Below the pieces are notes generated by a model, which had not been told where the DNA came from, did not search any database, and saw only the letters and a program-made list of their open reading frames with translations. A stretch of DNA of 64,000 nt, taken from positions 55,028,382-55,092,381 of the forward strand of contig CM070566.1 of the NCBI GenBank assembly GCA_036346405.1. The letters are read 5' to 3'. A program made the translations under genes and the position numbers. The DNA comes from Phyllostachys edulis (lineage: Eukaryota > Streptophyta > Magnoliopsida > Poales > Poaceae). This document shows positions 10,716 through 20,976 of the stretch, in pieces; positions within the stretch are counted from its first letter, which is position 1, and every line of letters begins with the position of its first letter.

Positions 10716-11127
10716 TGTTGTCAAAGCCTCGTCAGTAATCCTGCGTGCCGAAGCCCGTTGTCGGATTTTCATCAGTTTTCGTTAGTAGCGTAGTTTTAGG
10801 TTCTATTTTCAGTTATGTCTCATGTCTGTTTTAGCTCCCGGCTGAACCGGTCTTACATGGGCGAGTCAGCAGGGATTTTATTCATTATTTGTTAGCATCT
10901 TCCACGGCATGATCGGATCGTGACGAGTGGTGCTGGCTTCAGGTGGTCATGGAATGGAGATAGGCGGCCACTTTGGCTATGTTTAGGTTGTTCTGTTGCT
11001 TTAAATAAGATGTGAAAAAAAACCAAAAGCTACGACGTTTTTAGCAGCACAAAATCGCCTCAAGTGTTCAAACTGTGTTCTCAATTTCGTGTGTGTGAGA
11101 TCGGGTGATCGCCGGGTGTAGCTGACA
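10716..11127 (+). repeat. L 3' LTR
   Basis: This is a 412-bp uninterrupted LTR, TGTTGTCAAAGCC to TAGCTGACA. It is followed by the target duplication aagga at 11128-11132. Confidence 0.92.
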
Positions 11128-11132
11128 AAGGA

Positions 11133-11496
11133 TGACGACAGTAAGACCGAAAATTTTGCTGCACCTGCCGAGAGCAGCTCTGACAAGAAGGAACTGGTGC
11201 CCACCAGCGGTGGCGAGAGAAAGGACAAAGACAAGACGGCCGCGGGCGCGCGATCCGGTAACGTCACGATTGGCATGCTAGTGCGAACGGTCAATGCAGT
11301 CATGCACGAGCTGGTGCCACCACCGACGTATGGCCACTGGCCATATGCTCAGGGCTTTGTCATCGACGGCTACTAACACGATGGCGCCGGTGCCCCATCA
11401 GGCGCCGCCACCTACTACCACCACCACCACTCCCCGTACCCGAAGGTCCTGGACATGTTCAGCGACGAGAACCCCAACGCATGTGCCATCATCTGA
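11133..11496 (+). pseudogene. HIPP copy 2, C-terminal part
   Basis: It continues the frame of 1981-2117: DDSKTENFAAPAESSSDKKE, then the region aligned to copy 1, ending NPNACAII and TGA 11494-11496. An in-frame TAA at 11374-11376 removes the His-rich tail and CaaX box. Next to it is an 18-bp in-frame addition relative to copy 1 (encoding GAPSGA). The fragment is 5'-truncated, split by L and carries a stop, so it is a pseudogene. It shares its 3' junction with element K with copy 1. Confidence 0.8.
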
Positions 11497-11518
11497 GCTT
11501 TTTTTGATGAGTGACAAT

Positions 11519-11949
11519 TGTTGGGTTAATTTTGTTGCATGTGTGCATGGTGAGTTAGTTATTTACATGCATTAGTTTTAGTTTGCATGTACGTCAGTAC
11601 GTGTGTGCATGTACGTTTTAGTTGGATTGAGTCCTGCATATCTATGTTGAGTTCGGTGTGGTTGCATGGACTTGAGATTAGGAGTTAGTAGCTACATCAG
11701 ATTAGGAGTTAGTAGTTTGCACGATAAGGTTTGTTAGTTGACCGCTTCCACAGGAGTAGTTGTTTGAGAAGCGGATCAAGTGAGTAAATGTGCAGATGAA
11801 CGTAATGCATTGAGTCACCTTGTATTCCTATAAATAGAGAGTCAATAACGAGAAAAGCACGCAGTTCAGCACGTTGCAAATCCCAGTGTGTTCATCCTAT
11901 TCTTGTGTTCACATTCTTGTGTGTGTGTGATCTCGCATCCGATCCAACA
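11519..11949 (+). repeat. K2 5' LTR
   Basis: TGTTGGGTTAATT to GATCCAACA, with TATA box TATAAATA at 11829-11836. The primer site tggtatcagagc follows at 11952-11963. Confidence 0.9.
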
Positions 11950-11987
11950 ATTGGTATCAGAGCTTGTGTTCATGTACACCTCAATCC

Positions 11988-12884
11988 ATGTCGCGTCCGA
12001 GCTCGTTGAGAAACATCACCAACGACAGGGGCGTTCTGAAGATCGGTGATGGGAGCGTGCCAAAGGCGTCGGCGCGCGGGGGCAGCATCTCCCTCTCGTA
12101 TCCCATGCTCACGAGCAACTAGATGACTTGGTGTGTGAAGATGAAGGTTTTCATGCGCGCTCAGGGCATGTGGAATGCAATCGTGGATGAGGAGGTGAAC
12201 GAGAGGCAAGATCAAATGGTGCTCGTGGCAATCTTCCTTGCGGTGCTGGAAGACATGCTGCTGCCCCTAGCGGAGAAGGAGACCGCAAAGGAGGCCTGGA
12301 ACACCCTGAAGATGATGCATCTCGGTGCCGATCGCGTCAAGGAGGTGCGTGTACAAAACCTCAAAAGTGAGTTTGATAACTTCCGCATGAGGGACACTGA
12401 ACAGATCAATGACTTTGCGATGAGGTTGACGACGATCATCAGCAAGATACGAGGTCTAGGTGACAAGATGGAAGAGGCCTACATCGTGCAGAAGTTTCTT
12501 CGTGTCATGTGCAAGAAATTATCTCTCATCGTCACCACGATTGAGCAATTTAGTGACATAAAAATTATGTCGATCGAAGAGCTAATCGGGCACTTGAAGA
12601 CACTGGAAGAGGGAGAGCATCGCTACAACAACGGCGACGGAGATGAGGAACATTTGCTCCTAACGCGTGCAGAGTGGGAGGCCCGATCGTTGAACCATGA
12701 AGGTGAAGGCTCCTCAGGTGGTTCTAGTGGCGCCAATGGCCGTCAATACCGAAGAGTTGATAAGGAAAAAGTAAGGTGTTTTAATTGTAATGATTATGAA
12801 CACTTTGCTTCAGAATGTCGTAAGCCCAATAAGAAGGAGAAAGTGGAGGCGCATCTCATTAAGGCGGATGTTGCACTGCTATGA
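11988..12884 (+). pseudogene. K2 gag with one in-frame stop
   Basis: ATG 11988 (MSRPSSLRN) starts a 298-codon Gag frame, broken only by TAG at 12120-12122. The open stretch 12123-12884 holds the copia Gag core and a complete zinc knuckle CFNCNDYEHFASEC. The frame ends with ADVALL and TGA, and the purine tract begins 17 bases later. Normal copia polyproteins would run on into protease here, so the pol deletion is clean. Gag would package the element RNA; reverse transcription must have come from a partner element. Confidence 0.85.
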
Positions 12885-12913
12885 AGAAGATGCAACAAGT
12901 TTAAGGGGGTGAT

Positions 12914-13346
12914 TGTTGGGTTAATCTTGTTGCATGTGTGCATGGTGCGTTAGTTATTTACATGCATTACTATTAGTTTGCATGTATGACAGTACGTGTG
13001 TGTGCAAGCACGTTTTAGTTGGAGTCCTGCATATCTATGTTGAGTTCGATGTGGCTGCATGGACATGAGATTAGGAGTTAGTAGCTGCATGAGATTAGGA
13101 GTTAGTAGTTTGCACGATAAGGTCTGTTAGTTGACCGCTTCCACAGGAGTAGTTGCTTGAGAAGCAGATCAAGTGAGTAAACGTGCAGATGCATGTAATG
13201 CATTGAGTCACCTTGTATTCCTATAAATAGAGAGAGTCAATAACGAGAAAAGCACGCAGTTCAGCATGTCGCAAATCCCAGTGTGTTCATCATGTTCTTG
13301 TGTTCACATTCTCGTGTGTGTGTGTGATCTCGCCTCAGATCCAACA
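12914..13346 (+). repeat. K2 3' LTR
   Basis: The LTR is preceded by the purine-rich ttaagggggtgat. It has the same ends and TATA box (13222-13229) as the 5' LTR. Confidence 0.9.
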
Positions 13347-13952
13347 ATAGTAGGGGCCCTACTATATATGTATATATGTAAATAATATAAAAAAAGGGTT
13401 TATGTACAAGGTAAAAAGAGAAAAAAGTTACAACCTTCTAGGGCAAAGATCATTAGGGTAAGGTTTCTAGCCAATCGAAGATTATCGGTCTATGCTATTT
13501 CTTTATTCATTGCACATGCAACACATGTTCATTCTTGAAAAGGCATTTCTATGTAGAAATATTTGGCACGATATTCTCAAACACTTTGTCATTTTTTTGC
13601 TTCCAAATGCACCAAGCAGCAATAATAAAATTTCTATATAGAACATAGAATTGAAGGTTGATCTTGTTCTCTCCACTTTGCAATTCACGTCCATCCAATT
13701 GTCAAAATTGATACCAATAGTATTCCAACATGCTTAATTGAATTGGCAATCAAAAAATAGATTATTCAAATTTTCTTCCGTTCTATACTGACATAGCACA
13801 CAATACTGATCACCCTCGAAGTGAAAATGCCTCCTGAGTAGCATATCCTTAGTGTTTAGTCTATCCATCAACAAAAGTCATGCAAAACCTTTAAGCTTCA
13901 TAACAAACTTACTTTTCCATATCCATTTAAGAGGTCGTGGTGGGTTGAGAAT
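13347..13952 (-). pseudogene. LINE 3' scrap (ORF2 zf-RVT tail), minus strand
   Basis: The reverse complement translates to the C-terminal zinc-binding tail of a plant LINE ORF2: LRRHFHFEGDQYCVLCQYR, then a Cys-containing FFDCQFN, a stop, and WNTIGINFDNWMD. One frameshift follows. The 3' end is near 13350 (tatatagtagggccc). The piece is 5'-truncated and lacks EN and RT. It abuts K2 on the left and LTR J on the right. Confidence 0.7.
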
Positions 13953-15165
13953 TGTAACATCCTAAAGTTTTGTTACCAAATTTAAAATTAATAGAGTTTT
14001 AAAAGAGTTTTCATGCTTCTCTTGAATTTCCTAGATTTTAAAAGTCAAAAAGAAAATTTATTGAGTGTTTCTGGGATTTTATTGGATTTAAAGTTAAAAA
14101 AAAATTAATTAGTTTCTTGAACTTTTTGGATTTAAAAAGGATTTTCCTATTTTTCCAGAAATTAAAAATAATTTATGTGCAAAACTAAAATCCAACTTTA
14201 AGTTATAAATAATTTTATTAAGTTCAAAATGGTTCAAGAAATTTCTATGAATTGTTCTACAATTTTTTTACTATATTTGCTATTCTCTAAAAAGGTATCC
14301 GATTTCTTGCAATTTCTGTAATTCAGAAATCGTTCAAAAATTCCTTTTCGCTTTTGGGCTGAAAGCCTTTTCTCCTGGTCTTTCTTTTCCTGCCTCTGGC
14401 TCATTCTCACCTTCCTCTCTCCCTGCACTCGGCCCGCTCCGCCAGTCCAGCTCCTCGGCCTACTCGCGCCCACCAGCCCACCTCCCCTCTCACCCTCTCT
14501 TCCTCTCACTGCTCGAAGGCCCCACCTGTCGGTCCGTCTTCCCTCCTACTCTTCTTCTCCGCTAGCTCCAGTGAGTGAGGCCGACAATACCGTTGTCACA
14601 AGCTTGTGAAATCCTAGGATCCCCTCTCCTTTTCTCCACGCAGTCTTGCACATTGAAGCCCTTGATTCCTGTAGCACCCGTTCTGACCATTATCCTCCGA
14701 GAATCCCGTGCGATTTCTTCGGAACACGCAAAAGCCGCCGTGACCTCCGCCACGTGATCTCTTCCCACCGTCCACCTCTGCACCTATAAAGAGGAGCCCT
14801 GTGTGCCCCTTCTCTTCCTCTTTCCATCCCCCGAATCTCCCGTTCTCTCTCACTTTCTCCTCTCCACATTACGCGTTTGAAACTTTGCAGCCGAAGCTCC
14901 TTCCACCATCAAATCTGCCAGCGTCAGCAATGCTCCGGCGACATCGACCTCACCACCGACACCGCCTCACCGTGTTCTACACAGTGCCCCCTCTACCTTC
15001 GTTGAAAACCCGATGGACCTCCATCACCGCTCTCCCCCTCGTCGCCGACCACCTCCTCGAGCCTTGCCTCCCTCTTTCCATTGCACACCTCGCCGCCCTC
15101 TGACGCACCACCATTTTGTCGGAATGCTGGAACCCGTGCAAACCACCACTTCTGTGCCGACATGC
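13953..15165 (+). repeat. LTR J, 5' part of a large gypsy-type LTR
   Basis: Starts TGTAACATCCTAAAGTTTTG, like the start of LTR E read on its own strand (TGTAACATCCCAAATTTTTG). It has an AT-rich first part, a Pro-codon-like GC-rich second part and a TATA box (TATAAAG, 14785-14791), the same plan as E, F and H. It stops at about 15165, where a CACTA-like terminus begins. Open frames in the GC-rich part are not credible genes. Confidence 0.6.
14785..14791 (+). promoter_or_regulatory. TATA box of LTR J
   Basis: CTATAAAG is shared with H (58112-58118) and, on the minus strand, with F (40513-40520). E has CTATAAAAG at 45232-45240. Confidence 0.5.
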
Positions 15166-15596
15166 ACTACAACAGGACTGGGTTTTTCTAACAGACACTT
15201 TGCAACACATATTGCTTGTGTTGTAGGAAAACCGAACTGCAACACATATTGTCATGTTGTTACGACTCGAGTGTAGAAACCTCCAAAACCACATTTCCGC
15301 CTCTAGTCCGCAGAAAATAAATGTGGTGGGGGAGGGCCTGGGGAAGGCCCCTTCATCCACCCATTCATTTCAACCCCCTGATCGAGCGGCCCAGGGGAGG
15401 GGCCTCACGGAGGCCCTCCCCCAAAGGATTTCCTTCCCAGTCCGCCGCCCTCCCGACGACGGCATCTATGCCCTCTCCGGCTGCTCCCCTCCCCATCCCC
15501 ATCTGCTTTCACTTCCGCCCACCCGTCTCGCCCTCTGTCCACCGCCCGATAGCCTCCGCCTCCCCCCGCCGCCCCCTTCGCCCACTTCCGAATTAC
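15166..15596. mobile_element. CACTA-like terminus with subterminal repeats
   Basis: It begins CACTACAACAGGACTGGG, a CACTA-type end. Two direct copies of gcaacacatattg follow (near 15202 and 15239), with inverted tgtgttg motifs between. A GC-rich inverted repeat (gggggagggcct at 15328-15339, aggccctccccc at 15411-15422) lies downstream. The opposite terminus (ending TAGTG) was not found, so the element is incomplete or the call is wrong. The segment joins gypsy piece C at about 15597. Confidence 0.4.
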
Positions 15597-16570
15597 CCAG
15601 GAAGTTTACCAAATTTATCACTCTTAGTAATCAAACTAGTTCATCAACATCTCACAATTCTTAATAAATCTCAGATTCCTAGTAGGTATAAACATACCTT
15701 TAATCACAGTTCATCAAGAACTACTAGAAAACAACATCAACTTAATCGATTTCACTTCGAATGATACTAGTTAAGATTAATTATGTGCCACGCCATTGTC
15801 CCAACTTGATAACTCATACCATAACAATTAATTCATTTAATTAAAACCTCTTAGTCAAGTATGATAAGACATCACTAAAAGGTTTTAACACCTTCTTTCA
15901 GAAAAGATAGGTTAAACTTCAATATTTGAAATAATCCAAAAGAAATACATAAGGCAAAGCTCTCACATTTTAACGTACTTGCAACAGAAAACTTTCTTTA
16001 TCCAAAATATCAAACGAATAAACGAGTCATATTTTCCAATAAGAAAAATGGAACAACCATGGAAATATCAATATCGCCAATGAACAATGTTCACAAGTAG
16101 CAAAAGCAACTCAACAGTCGGAAGAGCCAATAATTGCTCTATAACACAAATGGAGACCAAGTGAAATCCCAACAACTGCCTTGTAACCAATATCCCAAGA
16201 AAATTCATCAACCGCAACTATACCCAGAATTGGCCTAAATCAACTCAAGAAGAGAACAACTTTTCTAAAGAAACTCACCCTCAACACTTGTAACTATGGT
16301 ACTCGGGGTAACCACTTCACTAATCTCATACCACGAATGGTGGTGTAACCTGGCAAAGCCCAAGGCCACAACCACGACCTCAACCTCTCAATAGCAACTA
16401 TTATCACACATAACCATCATAATAATCAAATCATAAGCATTCATATTCAATTCATAACAGCAATGATCAATGCGACATAACGAAAACGTAAATGCAATGC
16501 TTGACCCATTCCCATCTTACTGTGCACAGTTTGTCAATTTAATAGTTCAATTACCACGGATCTAATGCTC

Positions 16571-16582
16571 GCTCTAATACCA
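16571..16582 (-). other. Primer-binding site of C
   Basis: The minus-strand tggtattagagc lies two bases from the LTR end. It differs by one base from the canonical initiator-Met-tRNA complement. Confidence 0.75.
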
Positions 16583-16584
16583 AC

Positions 16585-17915
16585 TGTAACACCCCGGCCC
16601 ACATGAGCCTGAAATGCTACTAAAGGAAACATAGCAAAATTATAAACTAAGATTTTCCTCCACAATTAGGCAGCGTCTCATTTGTATCTTTTAACATTGA
16701 GGAGGTTAATAAGTATCTAACAGCAATTCTAAGTACGATAATACAGTAACAGTCTTAGAGATAACAATCATAAGGATTACCATGGAGTCCATCTGACTCT
16801 TATTACAATTGATCAAAAACACCTCGAAGGGTGGACATAAAAAAATAGAAATATTATGTTCTAAACATCTCCAAATTTAACTTAAGTTGTTGATTTATTA
16901 AGACTGGTGTTTAATGAAGTGAAGAGTGCATCTGTTGATTCTAGCCCTTCCCATACAAGACATCCTCACAAAGGGGTACCTAAAAATAAATAAATAAATA
17001 GGCAACAATTGTAAGTCCAAGACTCAGCAAAGTACAGCTAATATAATAGACCAAATCTCATAAACAAACTTTACTTCTATCTCAATTAATCATCCACAAA
17101 AAAATCTCAACATTTCAACTAACTATGCCAAGCAATGCAAATGCCACAAATGCACATACTTTTCTCTTTTGCATATACTGGTAATGCGGAGTTTGCATCC
17201 GTCGATGCATACCCATGCCTATGCCTTCTAGCACATGGACCTCAAGCCCACACTCCACGAGTGTGGGGATCTCTTGCCCATTTAATACATGACGGGGACA
17301 TCAAATATATCAATGCTTGGCTACCACGTAGTCCAAGACTCAAGGATAGTGTAATGATGCACATGAGCCACTACACTTAATCAGTATATGCATATAATAA
17401 CAACTGTAGGGCTATGAATAACAATTCACATTCGCGAGCATTAACATTCCATGAATACTAACCAACATATGCATGTAACATCAATAGTAATGCTATGAAT
17501 AAGAATTCACAATCGCAAAGCATTAACATTCCAGTAATACCAATCAATATATTCTACCCACTACTGTACTGGCCTCAACCGTGTGGAGTAGGATGACGAG
17601 AAGAGGATGTGATCCCCGAATTCACACCCTACCTGAACAATTTAATAACCACACTAAGGGGACATTTCAGAGCATACAACATTATATAAAAAAATTATAT
17701 AATTATCTACGCTCCCTAGCGCAACCCAAAACATCGTTTCCCATGAACATCGTTCTGTCCCAAAACAGGGCAGTCCTATTCTAAAAATCATATCTTTTCT
17801 TCTGTTTACTCAAAAATGGTGTTCTTAGACTTTATGGAAAGCTTACAGAATTAACCACATTAATCTAGTTGGTCAGCTTCCCTAATATGACATAAATTTA
17901 TACATAACTTACCTC
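16585..17915 (-). repeat. C LTR, 5'-truncated (minus strand)
   Basis: On the minus strand it ends GGGGTGTTACA. It shares blocks with the A LTR, including a version of the caccgacgg ... accggtatatgca segment near 17175. The first several hundred bases of the LTR are missing; similarity fades near 17915. Open frames here are not genes. Confidence 0.65.
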
Positions 17916-19796
17916 CCCACCGATCTACAGTGCAGATGACTGACTAGGAGCACTAGGACGCCCACCAATCTAACTAGGCCATGCCAACCTAGCAGGTGAG
18001 CACAGTCGGCCTACTCGGTGCGCGACTTGTAGGACGTTGTACAAATGAAGGCTGGCCCTGTCTCTCGAATGACTACAGTTCATGTTCTTGATTACATTCT
18101 TCAACTCCGTGAAGATTTACTTCAAAGAGCTTAGAAGCCCTGGTACGGTGTGCTTTGGGTTGTGGATGACGGTCTCGGATGTGCTTGCGATCCGCTGCAG
18201 CCGCTCGAACTAAAATGACAAACAACACATGTTCAGTAACAAACAATACAAATATCATCAATGAAATGAGCAAAAATTGTCAGTGTTTTACGATGTCGTC
18301 ACGCTGCAAGGCGCTGTGTTGATCGAATGAGTGACAGAGCCTCTCCTGGTACGTCACCTGCTCCAGACACTCTAGTGGAGGACGAGTCAGTCTAGTGTGT
18401 GACTGTGTACGTACCACTCTATGTACTGGTGGTATGTCCGTATGTCATACGATCTGTACTCCTGTAGGAGCTCGACGTGCACCATCAAGCGATAACCCAT
18501 TCATGTTGGACTGCTTGCCAGTCTTGAGCATGTTATCCCGCCCTCGATTGCTTGCATTTGAGAAGGATTCATGTCAGAATAGGGAATGTGGGCATGAAAT
18601 GCAAATATTACTCGGATGGAGTTGGACTCACAAGTGGACGGCTCGCTGTAGGATCCTGCCGTCGGGAGGGGGCACAAGCTGGTACAAATCAAACTGTTGC
18701 ATTACACGGTGCGGCTCATAAGGCTCCACCATATGGGTAAACACTAGGTGGTAGGTCGTTTCCCATAATCCAGTGTCCTCCGTGAATTGCACGGACAGTT
18801 AGTGCGGCGCTACCATGTTCACGAAATCAGGGCTCCATAGAGGTCATATGATGTCGTTGTCATGCAATGACTTGAACTCATTGTGGAACAATGAGTAGCA
18901 CCTCGCCGGTCTATCCTTGGCCCAACATAACTGGGCGGTAGTCCATCGGTAGCCCATAGTGAGCCCGTCGATTGGGTCATGCAAATCGGGGACGGTGCAC
19001 TACTCTGCCGAAGGAGAGCCACCTAATAGGAAAGTGCTCCCAACTCCACAGCTGTAGGAGCATGTAGTAGATGGCAAGGACCAGTTTCACACCTGTGTCG
19101 CTCCGCGAAGCATCACACAACCCCTTGTATGTGGCACAAAGGACAAGCTGTTCTAATCAGACACATCGCCTGACCTTCGCATCGACCCAAAGACTTCGGT
19201 AGGCGGGACGAAGGTGAAGTACGATAATTGCCCTATGTGGTGGGAAACATGGCCCAACCGAAGAGATGGAGAAGGTAAGCAACGAGGTGTGTCCTAACAA
19301 CCTCGTTAGGTGCATCCGGTGGGCATTGACTGAAATTCCTCAGCCAGGTTCGAGGGACACCACGGACGCTGTCCAGGACAGGTATGCCAAACTAATACCC
19401 CAACCAGGCCTTCCAGTCTGCCATCGGATGGTTAGGAACAAGTGACCCACTTCTGATCGGGAGACCAGTCAATAATGAGATATCCTGGAGAGTGACCATC
19501 ATCTCTCCCTATCAAAAGTGAAAGGTTTGAGTCTCGGGTCTCCACCCGTCGACAAGTGCCAACATCACACTGCCATCTAGGGTGAAGTAGCGTCCGACTG
19601 AGAGTAGCCTCGCAAAGGGCAACAAGCTCGTGTCCCGAAGGATTGGGACGTAGTGAGCATCAAACTCCCAGTAATGCTTCTTGGACCGAAGTATGAGGTG
19701 TGGCGGGCCATCCGCGTCCCCGGTGATCTCCAGCTTGCACCGGTGATGCTCGTCGTAGAAGGGTTCTAGTAGCTCCGGTAGAGGCATGACTTGCAA
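17916..19796 (-). pseudogene. Plant mobile domain (PMD, aminotransferase-like) pseudogene
   Basis: The minus strand translates to a PMD protein. The 5' part (19512-19796) is open and includes LPELLEPFYDEHHRCKLEIT and VDGWRPETQTFHF. Then come two adjacent stops, GEMMVTLQDISLLTGLPI, a Trp-rich block, stops at a tag codon within WKAWLGY, and frameshifted remnants down to about 17916. PMD proteins occur as MAIN/MAIL host proteins and inside Mutator-like and gypsy-type transposons. In this context a transposon-derived or captured copy is likelier. At least five stops rule out function. Confidence 0.65.
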
Positions 19797-20266
<470 letters not shown>

Positions 20267-20278
20267 CCAAGTATGTTT

Positions 20279-20292
20279 AATTGTCTAGTCTT
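20279..20292. repeat. LINE target-site duplication, left
   Basis: aattgtctagtctt is repeated exactly at 27473-27486 after the LINE poly(A). Its length of 14 bp fits target-primed reverse transcription. Confidence 0.9.
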
Positions 20293-20976
20293 ACTCGGAG
20301 GAGAAAAATGAGAGGCGAGAACGTGAAGAACGTGAAGACGACCTCCACTTATCAACGCCGGCTAACGCCTCGCCCGACTTCTCCTCAACACGGATCACGT
20401 TTTGCGAGTCTCTCTCGATTGAGTCGGTTGTTGGGAGTGATGATGTCTTTGGTTTTCTGCGCCGGCGGTGAATGCAGTATGCGATCGGCGATGGTGTATC
20501 GCGAACTGAGGAGACAACCCCGTTACAAGAATTTTGGGCAGAGGTTGGCTACCCAACTCCAGCATCCCGGTGGTGGGAGAGACAACAGACCAAGCTTCGA
20601 GCCTCACCGAAACAGGTTAGCCCAAGACGCCGCGGTTTCTTCTTGTGATGGTGGTGGCGATTGGAAATTAGATTCTCGCCGCCGCAATTTACATGCTTCG
20701 GATAGTCATCAACGTCAACAACGGCAACAACGTGGATGATTGATCCGGCCATGGAAAGGCCCTCTTCCTCGTCCACGTTTGCGGCCGGCGGTACTAGGAG
20801 ACTTCATGACGAAGACGACACTGCCGATGGCGGAATCGGAGCAGCTGTTAGAGACAATTCCGGATCCAGTAGAGCCATCAACGGAGCCGATTCAAATTTT
20901 GAAAAAGGCTTTCGTGTTCGCTAGGCCCGGCGAGTAAACGTCTTTACGGAGATCGGTTGGGGATCTTCACATATCT

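Larger units (their letters stand above)
2118..11127 (+). mobile_element. Ty1-copia retrotransposon L, broken, with solo LTR M inside its 5' LTR
   Basis: The element is bounded by 412-bp LTRs (TGTTGTCRAAGCC ... GTAGCTGACA) and flanked by a perfect 5-bp target duplication, aagga (2113-2117 and 11128-11132). Without M and its duplicated target it is about 4.8 kb, a normal copia size. The domain order is gag, protease, integrase, RT, RNase H, which is copia and not gypsy. It has many stops, several frameshifts and a deleted integrase core, so it cannot move by itself. It landed in HIPP copy 2. Confidence 0.92.
11519..13346 (+). mobile_element. Element K2: complete gag-only copia-type retrotransposon
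   Basis: The element is 1828 bp. It has a 431-bp 5' LTR, primer site, 964-bp internal region with gag alone, purine tract and a 433-bp 3' LTR. No protease, integrase or RT sequence is present, so it is a non-autonomous element of the type called TR-GAG. The left flank (acaat) does not match the right flank (atagt), so no target duplication is seen. The left flank is HIPP 3' sequence and the right flank is a LINE scrap, so one side has probably been rearranged. Confidence 0.88.
15597..17915 (-). mobile_element. Non-autonomous gypsy fragment C (minus strand)
   Basis: Read on the minus strand this is an LTR 3' part, a primer site and about 990 bp of internal sequence. It is collinear with the start of the internal regions of A (32055 onward) and B (49673 onward); for example the stretch around gagtaccatagtt and the gaaagttttctgttgc block match. 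No coding domain is present. Both ends are truncated and no target duplication is visible. The internal part is 15597-16584. Confidence 0.72.

Noticed and set aside
11514..13351. Target duplication for K2
   Set aside because: The left flank acaat and right flank atagt do not match, so no duplication is claimed even though both LTRs are complete.
15254..15764. Two long overlapping Pro-rich frames
   Set aside because: They come from GC-rich sequence after the CACTA-like end and run across the junction into gypsy piece C. No domain or conserved start is seen.
20281..20937. Several short frames upstream of LINE ORF1
   Set aside because: They lie in the LINE 5' untranslated region, overlap each other in different frames and show no LINE domain.
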